DNA from: Fasciola hepatica
Lineage: Eukaryota > Platyhelminthes > Trematoda > Plagiorchiida > Fasciolidae
Assembly: GCA_948099385.1 (NCBI GenBank)
Contig: CANUEZ040000183.1
Coordinates: forward strand, 7,316,001-7,380,000
Length of the DNA stretch: 64,000 bases
Direction: 5' to 3'
The notes beneath the pieces are model-generated. The model did no database searches. It was not told where the DNA came from and saw only the letters and a list, made by a program, of their open reading frames with translations. Of the stretch, positions 57,011 to 64,000 are shown piece after piece. The position numbers and the translations under genes are program-made. Numbering within the stretch: position 1 is the first letter of the stretch; the number at the start of each line of letters is the position of its first letter.

Positions 57011-57261
57011 CAGAAGGTATTAGGCCTTGCGAGAATAAAGTGCGCGCTATTCTAGATTACGCCCTACCGTCCTCAATCAAGAAGCTCAAGGTATTTTTGG
57101 GGTTGGTTAACTTCTATTTTCGTTTCATACCCCATGCTGCTGAACGGTTGCTTCCATTGACAGACCCATTTCGTGGCAATCCACGTAACGTGTCGCTTAC
57201 GGATGCCGCATGAGTAGCGTTCTCGGAGATTAAAGCGACGTTAGCTCAGACCACGCTCCCA
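57011..57261 (+). pseudogene. Element C RT, C-terminal remnant only
   Basis: After the deletion junction the frame reads GIRPCENKVRAIL, IKKLKVFLGLVNFYFRFIP and AAERLLPLTDPF, the thumb/connection blocks of Ty3/gypsy RT. The fingers and palm (roughly 200 residues, with the Y-x-D-D box) are absent. A TGA at 57211 interrupts the frame before FSEIKATLAQT, which leads into RNase H. RT activity is impossible from this copy. Confidence 0.85.
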
Positions 57262-57927
57262 ATGCACCCAGTTCCGTCCGCCACGCTAAGCATAGCGGTG
57301 GATGCATCCGACTTTACAATCGGTGCGGTCCTGCAACAGTTTGTTTCTGGGATCTGGCAGCCATTAGAGCTTTTCTTTCGACGCCTCAGTCCCACGGAAA
57401 CCAAATATGGTGCTTTTGGTCGCGAATTGCTGGCTGCGTATGATGCCGTTAAACACTTTCGTCATGCAGTCGAGGGTCGATATTTCATCCTCTTTACAGA
57501 CCATAAGCCTTTGACGTATGCATTGCACACTAAGTCTGACCGTTACTCCCCACGAGAAGTCGGACACTTAGACTATATTTCTCAGTTCACGACTGACCTT
57601 CGACACGTTAAAGGTGAGTCGAACTGCGTTGCAGATGCTTTGTCGCGTATTTCGCCTAATGCTATTAAATCTCCGGTTTTAGACATCCCTGCCATGGCTG
57701 CAGCACAGGCACAGGATACCTCATGTAGGAAAGCCGCTCAGTCATCGTCGCTTCAGTATCAGTCCGTACCTCTGGCCACCAGCGCTGAGACTACACTCTG
57801 TGACATATCTACTGGCCTACCTCGACCAGGCGTCTCGTGTTCCATACCCTACATGGACTATCACATCCAGGCATCGCAGCCAGTTCCGATTAGTAGCTGC
57901 ACGATGCGTCTGGCCGTCCACGAATAA
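57262..57927 (+). pseudogene. Element C RNase H domain and linker (open)
   Basis: The 221-codon frame is open from 57262. SIAVDASDFTIGAVL has D14, FGRELLAAYDAVKHF has E55, FTDHKPLTYAL has D80, and NCVADALSRI has D125. These are the RNase H acidic residues in correct order, all intact. FRHAVEGRYFILF and YISQFTTDLRHVKGE flank them as in other gypsy elements. After residue 130 comes the linker to integrase, ending at TAA 57925-57927. It follows the truncated RT directly. The domain could fold but lacks its enzyme partner. Confidence 0.85.
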
Positions 57928-58390
57928 AGGTGTTCGTATGAGGGCAAAACAGTGTCTACAGGGTCAACGATCTAAAGTGCATAGTCAGGTAGATTCGCCT
58001 ATCGGTACTTTTGCTGCGCCTGATGCTCGCCTCGATCATATCCACGTAGACATTGTGGGTCCATTGACCCCATCACACGGGTATACCTATTTACTAACGT
58101 GCATCGATAGATTTACGAGGTGGCTTGAGGCTACTCCCACCTCTGTCATCACGGCCGAATCAGTGGCTCGACATCTGATAGAACGATGGATAGCTTCATA
58201 TTGTCGTCCTTCTACAATCACTACCGGTCGAGGGCAACAATTTAAGTCCGATCTATTCTCTTCGTTACCTCACATGCTGGATACGGAACTCATTCGCACG
58301 ACCACGTACCATCCGGCATCGAATGGTTTAGTCAGACGTTTTCATCGCCAACTCAAAGCGGCTCTTAAAGCACACGAGAGCCCCGACTAG
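57800..58390 (+). pseudogene. Element C integrase core with broken catalytic triad
   Basis: Integrase joins cDNA to the target. In the 196-codon frame, the zinc region is degraded (CLQGQRSK near 52-59, where the second cysteine is glycine). The catalytic core keeps D84 in HIHVDIVGPL. The position of the second aspartate is G143 (TTGRGQQF) and that of the glutamate is R179 (NGLVRRFHRQL). The spacing is preserved (58 and 35 residues between), so these are point changes, not deletions. DRFTRWLEATP and RTTTYHPASNG are otherwise well kept. The frame overlaps the end of the RNase H frame by 128 bases, showing a frameshift between them. Catalytically dead. Confidence 0.88.
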
Positions 58391-59090
58391 TACGAAACGT
58401 TACCGCTAGATCTGCTTGGTATCAGGACTTGCATAAAGGCAGGTATCCAATGTTCCGCCACAGAACTTGTCTACGGCAAGACATTACGACTGCCTGTGGA
58501 ATTCTTTACGCCACGGAGTACAGACTCACATGCCGTATAGACTTACCTTCACCGTTTGTCTACGTACATGCAAAAGCTCGCTCAGGCGCAGACTCGAATG
58601 CAGCGACGACAGGTTTTTGTTCCGACCAAACTCGAAACTTGTTCGCATGTATTCATTCGAGTTGATTCGGTACGGAAACCATTACAACAGCCTTACGAAT
58701 GTCCATTTCGCGTGATTTCTCGTCACGATATGACCTTCAAGGCTGATCGACACGGTCGCGTCGATACTGTTGGCATCGATCGTCTCAAAGCCGCGTAAGT
58801 TGACGACAGCGTATCACCCGCAGACGGGATTTGATGTTAACCTTGCACTTTCTGTTGACGACATTTCCGTGTCACTTCAAAGTCTGCAGTTAGCGTTGCC
58901 TGCTACAACTTCCGATGAGGCTATCGTCTCACTTTCAAGTCAGCAGTCCGTTGGCCCTGCTACGCCCTCGAATGAGAATACTGTCTCACGTTCAAGTCAG
59001 CAGAACACGCCTACTCACCCGTCCGTGAATGAGGCTCCCGTCTCACGTTCAGGTCGGAAGATCGTTTGCCCAGCACGTTCTCGCAACTAG
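58391..59090 (+). pseudogene. Element C integrase C-terminus and repetitive tail
   Basis: The frame 58556-58798 reads AQTRMQRRQVFVPTKLE, HVFIRVDSVRKPLQQPYECPF and VDTVGIDRLKAA, the usual gypsy 'FVR.D..R.PLQ.PY.GPF..' and 'V.IDRLKPA' end blocks. An earlier part around 58430-58520 has ATELVYGKTLRLP in another frame. After the stop at 58798 the next frame carries three degenerate repeats of about 22 residues (SxSSQQS-x-PATPSNE-like) and ends in SRSGRKIVCPARSRN at 59088, a typical pol tail. No chromodomain was seen. Confidence 0.75.
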
Positions 59091-59634
59091 GTCAAACACG
59101 ATCTTAACCATTGCACTTCGCAGTAATAAATTTCGTGTTTATTGTTTCGACACGATTTAACATACCTCATTAGTTATTACTGTATTCTAGTCAAGTCCAT
59201 TGAAGTTGCTACACCAGTTTTTTGTTTCTTTTCTTTTCATGGAACCTCGCCATATGGTACTCTGCGCTGGTTCCACGAAATCTGGAGAATTTTGGCACCA
59301 ACGTTTGCGTTCTGGATCGACCCTGTCGCTCTCGTTCCTTGCCACTTACGAACTTACCGATTTGGCTTCCGGATATCATATTGGTTAACGGTTACCCGAC
59401 GCTGGACGTTATTGGTGTGGCACACCTGGATGACGGTCCATACAAACGATGTCATTGGCAACGAATCTGCTTTACACTCGACCATCATGCTGCCGTTCCT
59501 GAATACCACGGATTTTGCCCGTAGGCATCCTACAGCACAGCTACATTCATGTACTGTGCACTCATTCACTCGCACGAATACCGTTTGTATGCCCTCTCCT
59601 CTTTGACATTTTTCGAAAGCTTTCCGTGCTTCCT
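59091..59634 (+). other. Element C 3' non-coding region
   Basis: It lies between the pol tail and the purine tract. Frames of 154 and 100 codons overlap here without any recognisable domain. An env-like gene is not evident. Confidence 0.5.
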
Positions 59635-59647
59635 AGCGGGGGGCTGC
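59635..59647 (+). promoter_or_regulatory. Candidate polypurine tract of element C
   Basis: AGCGGGGGGCTGC directly before the 3' LTR. The G-run is the only purine-rich stretch at the expected place. The last four bases are not purines, so the exact primer is uncertain. Confidence 0.4.
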
Positions 59648-60075
59648 TGTAGTGACCTCGATCGTTCTGAGAAAGTGACTGTTTTCTGGACACCATTTTG
59701 GATCTATTTTCTCTACGATCTCTTCTGACGTTTGACATCGAACTCATTGTGTTCTCCGGTTGCGTACGTTTCACTGGACTGACTTTTCCGAGGTTTCCAT
59801 CGACCTCGTTTTGAATTACTTTCACTTTCGGTCGCTCGTCCATTGTACATGCTCGCGGTTCGCTTTCTGCACAGTCGTTGCGTTTCGTTTCGTTTTCCGT
59901 TCGGTGTATCTCTCGTATCGGTACTGTTTCGGTGCCACGATATATAGAATACACCTTGCATCTGTAAACCGACTTGCGTCTTCTCTATTCGTCCGATAGA
60001 GGGGATATCGTTGGTATTTCGTTGCTAGACTCAATAGGAGACACGTTCACCAGCGGCTCTCGAACGTCTTCTATA
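59648..60075 (+). repeat. 3' LTR of element C
   Basis: 428 bp, starting TGTAGTGACC and ending CTTCTATA. It is the reference copy for the ends because it keeps TG. See the 5' LTR entry for the four differences. Confidence 0.93.
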
Positions 60076-60079
60076 GGTA
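60076..60079. repeat. Target-site duplication of element C, right
   Basis: GGTA immediately after the 3' LTR, matching 55242-55245. Confidence 0.85.
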
Positions 60080-62229
60080 GTACGGCAGTTTCCTACATGA
60101 ACCTAGTCGCTTCTGGACGGTTCTTACCTATCTGCCCTTCTCGTAAGCGATTACCTCTTTCTTTGAGCCCGAGAAAACTTCTCCCATCGGTTTCTGCACC
60201 ATCCTTGAAGTACAGCATTTCCATATCTCAAGAAAACGTCCCTCTCAGCAATCCCATGTATGGTCGGTGCTTTATTATTGCCCGCATGTGATTCGAAAGT
60301 GACATGTATTTACCGTGCAGACCCATGTCACCCCGCCTCATTTAAACTCTCCCCTGTCTCGTTTCGCTTGTCACTAAATCGTTCGGCCCCTCCTCGTAAT
60401 ATTTGTGCATACCTTATCCCACTGAGTAATTTTGTACACTCTTATCCCGTGTTCACCCGTGCGTCTCTACCACGGCAGAGAAATATACCGTTATTATCAG
60501 TGATAACATTATTATTAGGGTAAGCTGCTTTAGCTACGGTTTCGAAGGACGAGGCTGATTATGCTCGTGTGCAACCCTTGAACTGAAGAATGTCCGGTGT
60601 GATCCTTATATACTGTCCTGTGGCGTGCTCAGCTCTTGGTTCCGGTTTAACAGTAGGCCACTGCTGCCTTACTGACAGACAAAAGACGGACGCCGAGATT
60701 TTGGAGCCCTGGTTTCTTTCTAAAGCCCCACTCTGTGGCACTTTGGGTGCTTTATGTTTGTAGGTAGCTTCGCTTTTCTCAGGATATTTATAAGGTGCCA
60801 CATTTTGGCCTCCATTTCGACCCGTGCCTATTTGACCACCGGTTCTGCACAGTTATGCTGGAGAAGAAGCTTGATTTCTCTAACAAATCTTCTAGTAATG
60901 AGCCTCATCCTTTTGAGCTTGCCTTCCAGTTATTCTATTCTCTGTTTAAGCGCCTCCGAATTATCAGCTTCCTTATGTTTCTTTAGTGCCTTGCTGCTAC
61001 AAGGTTTGCACCACTCCACCCGCTGTTCGGTTATTTTAGCAACAGTGCGAGTTGGCATAACCCGGCTGCTTGAAAACTTTTACTAAACTCCTTGAGGTGG
61101 ACCCGTCTTTTCTAGCTAATGGTCCTGGTAGCATACGACAGCACTCTTATGGCAGCTTAACACAGCGAACACACATCCATCTCAAAGATTCGGGCTCCCC
61201 CGCAGCTAGCAAGTTGCTCGGTCGGGACAGAGCAGCAATGGCGGTAACACTAGGTGCACATACCGAGCTGTGTACTCGATTCAACACACGCATCGCACCT
61301 GCTAACGCCGAAGGAATCTTTACTGCAAATACTCGTCATGCTATCAGATGGACCAAGAAGTATAAGCCAGAAAAATAAAGTTGACAGCTCAAACCGTAGC
61401 TTCAGGCGGTGATGGCAAGTAGGTGGATAAATAAAATTATGAAACCCACAACGACTAAAGACTCTTTGCCAAAAAACTGTTTTTCAAACAAAATGAATCG
61501 GTCGGAATGAAATAATCTCCCAAGTGAAGCGCGCACCTGAGTAAATACTGCTGTACGTAGTTTTTGTGAGGCAATCTTAGTCACTTTACTACCAAGGCAA
61601 ACAGATGACGATGGAATAGACTAAATCACAGCATCTCTTGTCCTTCTGCGATGGCAATACAATAAATGTAGGAGAGTTTACCTAGGGTCCAAAACTTTAA
61701 ACTCAAAGAAATTTTCAGAATGCTCCTTGGGTACACAGTATTTCTCTAGGCGCCCAGCAAAAAGGGCCAGCTCTGCCCTCTACAAATGGAATGCTGAAAC
61801 CCTGGTAGCGTCGGGCTCTTTCAAAGGTTTGTATGCTTCGATTATGTCACAATTTGGAAGTTGAAATCAGATGTTACCATTGCTTGCTACGTGATATTCC
61901 TGCTTGCTCTCTGAGATGAGTTTACCGTTTGGAAGGCTCTGTTTCTTCTCTAGCTGAACGCAAAAGATTCTTGGGGCCTATTACTTTCGCTGTTATCTTT
62001 TTACTCATCATGACTAGGGATACCTGACTTGGCACTGATGGAACTAGTGAAATCAGCATTATCTGGGGAATCAATAACCTTGAGACCTTCCCCGGGAACA
62101 TGCCGAGTTAATTTCTTTTACTTCATAAATTCCTTGTTTTTTCTTCTGGGCAGTTCTAATGGGTTTTCTTGTCAAGGCTCCGCTTGAGAACTGCGGGGTA
62201 CGAAAATCGCAATTCCAGCAGAGCTTCGA
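60080..62229. other. Unrecognised region, no supportable gene
   Basis: Frames 60754-61086 (+, 110 codons, hydrophobic) and 61070-61378 (+, 102 codons) have no domain I recognise and no support as exons. A short (TTA)-like run lies near 60508-60518. Confidence 0.35.
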
Positions 62230-62560
62230 CTAGTCACAAAAATTCTAAAGCCGGAACAAGATTGGTTTGTAGTTTCTACGTTACTTAAATGAAAACCACA
62301 AAGAAGGCAGATATATCCAAACCTCAAGTATACAAACAGGTAGACTTAACAATGAAAACCCAAGGGTTCAGCACACCGTGGTCCAAGCACAGCAGTCAAA
62401 GACGGTTTGAGGCCTAATTCAAATGTCCCATAAACAGACAAACGCGCAAGGGCATCATGTATAGAGGTGCTCGACGAATTAATGTCGATTACAATTAAAT
62501 TCAAAAGGCGTGTAGAAAATTTGGAAGGATTTTTAATATGTATCCTTTGAACCGTTGGCA
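62230..62560 (-). repeat. BEL/Pao LTR-like block, copy C
   Basis: CCGGAACAAGATTGGTTTGTAGTTTCTAC (62254) aligns with 37030 in copy B. CAAACCTCAAGTATACAAAC follows, as in the other copies. The terminal segment seen at 63452 is not clear. It is probably a solo or truncated LTR. Confidence 0.4.
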
Positions 62561-62843
62561 GAAATCCGTTCACAAAAGTTTCTGCCCGTGTTTCAGGATC
62601 GAGCCACGATTCTCACTCAACCTGTCCAGAGCTTGCTATCAGTGCATGCAGTTACCAACTTTTTCAGTTGGCTGAATGTGCTGTGGATTATGAGCAGTCG
62701 TCTCCATCGTTTTCATCATTCAAAGCGGAACAACGGCAGTCATTCACCGTGATTGCTTCTATGACTCCGGTATGTTCACTGTTGTCCAGAGAGGAGAGCT
62801 ACAGACATACTCGACCCGCGGCAGTTAACCGGATTCTCGACCA

Positions 62844-63101
62844 CTATCCTGGCCGCTGAGACTCTGAGGCTATCTCAAGTTGGAGATTCCTCGCAAAAAA
62901 CTCCTCCACCAATGTCGTATTGGATCCGCCAAACACAAAGGCTAGGGCTCCAGTCACCTTACTAGGGATTACCAACACCAGAGCGGCAAAGCCCGAGCTG
63001 ACTGCCTTTCGAGTACAGTGTGATACTGAGCAGGCTAGGCTTGGCTTCAGATTTCTTTCCAATGAGGCTGCCTCCACCTGGTGAAGCAAAGACTGCAACA
63101 C
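62844..63101 (-). pseudogene. BEL/Pao protease-like fragment
   Basis: The - strand frame 63101-62844 (85 codons) reads EAASLERNLKPSLACSVSH at residues 9-27, VIPSKVTGALAFVFGGSNTT near 45-64, then LVEEFFARNLQLE. The GGSNTTLVEE block resembles the active-site strand of Pao-type aspartic proteases, but the residue where the catalytic aspartate should be is phenylalanine. The first block also occurs in the Pao relic near 18440-18355, between gag and RT. It stands directly after LTR-like copy D, so gag is missing. Moderately supported. Confidence 0.4.
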
Positions 63102-63114
63102 AATTTTGAGCAGT

Positions 63115-63468
63115 GTGTAGCAGAATTCGCAACGGATCCCGAAATCAGAAGGCGATTATCCGTGAAATTCTAAGGTGCTAGATCGTTAGATGAACAATGA
63201 CACGGAACAGATACAAACCTCAATTATGCAACCACATGGACTCAAAAAACGAGAGCCGAATTGCGGCGTGTGAGAAAGGAGCACGTGCATCACGCGTGTT
63301 CAGAACAAGTATATGACAGAGCAGCAAGCTGGGCGCGAACAAACAGGCGTTGGTCCGTAAAAACAGTTAGTTCATAAAACGAGTCAATGGTATAAATAAG
63401 TGAGTGATGTTAGGAGAATATGGAACTGCAGTGGTTTTGGGGGTGAGTTTCCACGACCGGTCGTTACA
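63115..63468 (-). repeat. BEL/Pao LTR-like block, copy D
   Basis: On - it would start TGTAACGACCGGTCGTGG (63468 downward). It holds the TGAGGTTTGTA core at 63212-63222. It aligns with copy A over GCAACCACATGGACTCA, CGAGAGCC-AATT-GCGGCG, and the terminal TTTCCACGACCGGTCGTTACA. The purine-rich GGAGGATTTTGGTGGGCAG precedes it on -, as a polypurine tract should. Confidence 0.5.
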
Positions 63469-63479
63469 CTGCCCACCAA

Positions 63480-63860
63480 AATCCTCCCGAATCTTAACGG
63501 AATCAAAGATTTGGAATAAGGGTGTTGATTCTTCCTACCTACCTAGACCCTGCTGTCAGTGTGCGTACCTAGTACTTCTGCCGTCAACATTCTACTCATG
63601 ATCGCACTTGATCCGGTGGCTACACCGACGCGAGGTTACTCCACGTCGTCCATGCAAACGGATGATCGGTGGTGGGCTTGAAGGAGAAACATGGGTGCTG
63701 TCCTCGGGTGAGCCGCTGTCACTCGGCCGAGTGCGTTTGCGTATGTTCTTGTGTGGGCATGGGTGTCACGGGTGAGATCGCGCTCTGGTACATGTGCAAA
63801 TAGTAGCGATCATCACTTACGGGAGATATCTTCCATAATGTCAGTGATAAACCAGGAACG
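63480..63860 (-). repeat. Pao 3' region, paralogous to 14225-14610
   Basis: It aligns with the stretch between pol and LTR of the Pao relic (CAAAGATTTGGAATAAGGGTG..CCTACCTAGACCCTGCTGTCAG). It lacks the (TA)n tract. Its presence next to copy D shows the same arrangement at two places. Confidence 0.55.
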
Positions 63861-64000
63861 ACCAGCCCTACGGCGAGTTTTGATGGAGGTCATGGAGTGA
63901 AAACGTGTATTGTGTAAGTGTGATAGGTGTGTGTCTGGGTATATGACAGAATCACAACTACTACTACGTATGTCAGAGGCCACCTGCAACGACAACGAAA

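Larger units (their letters stand above)
55246..60075 (+). mobile_element. Ty3/gypsy element C, complete ends, defective interior
   Basis: A 4830-bp unit flanked by GGTA duplications and bounded by two 428-bp LTRs that differ at only four positions. The interior on + has primer-site candidate, gag, protease, a truncated RT, RNase H, integrase, a repetitive C-terminal tail and a purine tract. The RT fingers and palm, including the catalytic box, are absent: protease sequence joins the RT thumb region at about 57010. Stops occur in gag (55897), protease (56892) and RT (57211), and integrase has lost two catalytic residues. It cannot act autonomously. Confidence 0.92.

Noticed and set aside
59142..59606. 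154-codon + frame near the 3' end of element C as an env-like gene
   Set aside because: No signal peptide plus transmembrane layout or fusion-type motif that I could defend; it overlaps other equally long frames in 3' non-coding DNA.
1..64000. CRISPR arrays, bacterial operons, rRNA or tRNA genes
   Set aside because: No regularly spaced direct repeats, no ribosome-site-led gene runs, and no cloverleaf or rRNA-like sequence noticed. The content is eukaryotic retrotransposon.

Overview
This window reads as a transposon graveyard from a metazoan nuclear genome. I could not support any intact host protein-coding gene, tRNA, rRNA or CRISPR array. Almost everything recognisable is decayed retrotransposon: LTR elements of the Ty3/gypsy and BEL/Pao types, and non-LTR elements of the CR1/Jockey type, on both strands and often fused end to end. 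The codon style and the wording of the gypsy gag/protease/integrase and CR1 motifs resemble those of flatworm (trematode/cestode) genomes with large repeat content. That assignment is inference from protein-family resemblance, not proof.

Layout. (1) 1-8.8 kb: pyrimidine-rich relics of a Jockey/CR1-like LINE on the + strand (clearest RT piece 6260-6445), interrupted by gypsy element B (5' LTR about 2241-2557, gag, protease, 3' LTR about 4617-4908) and by another LTR-B fragment near 8474-8790. (2) 8.8-13.9 kb: no recognisable gene. (3) 13.9-19.3 kb: a BEL/Pao element on the - strand with gag, a possible protease, RT, RNase H and integrase in order, then an LTR-like 3' end beside a long (TA)n tract. 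(4) 19.6-28.5 kb: a partial LTR-B with a (TTA)n tail, an unclassified repeat G1, long unrecognised DNA, and a solo LTR of gypsy family C at 27239-27658. (5) 31.2-33.8 kb: a - strand LINE with endonuclease and RT. (6) 36.9-37.4 kb: a Pao LTR-like relic. (7) 39.7-52 kb: a cluster of CR1-like LINE copies (four on +, one on -). The longest, 44.46-48.56 kb, is split by an insert of about 850 bp whose reading frames contain two EF-hand-like loops. (8) 53.5-54.1 kb: repeat G2. (9) 55246-60075: gypsy element C, structurally bounded by two 428-bp LTRs and a 4-bp target duplication. (10) 62.2-63.9 kb: more BEL/Pao LTR, protease and 3'-region pieces.

How the parts relate. Element C is the youngest-looking insertion. 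Its LTRs differ at only 4 of 428 positions, all transitions, yet its interior lacks the RT palm, has stop codons, and its integrase has lost two of three catalytic residues. The simplest reading is that a defective copy was mobilised in trans. The diverged solo LTR at 27.2 kb shows the same family was active much earlier. No previously undescribed functional system was identified. The most unusual items are the EF-hand-like insert inside the CR1 copy, the antisense reading frame that stays open in diverged family-C LTRs, and the recent-LTR/dead-interior mismatch of element C.
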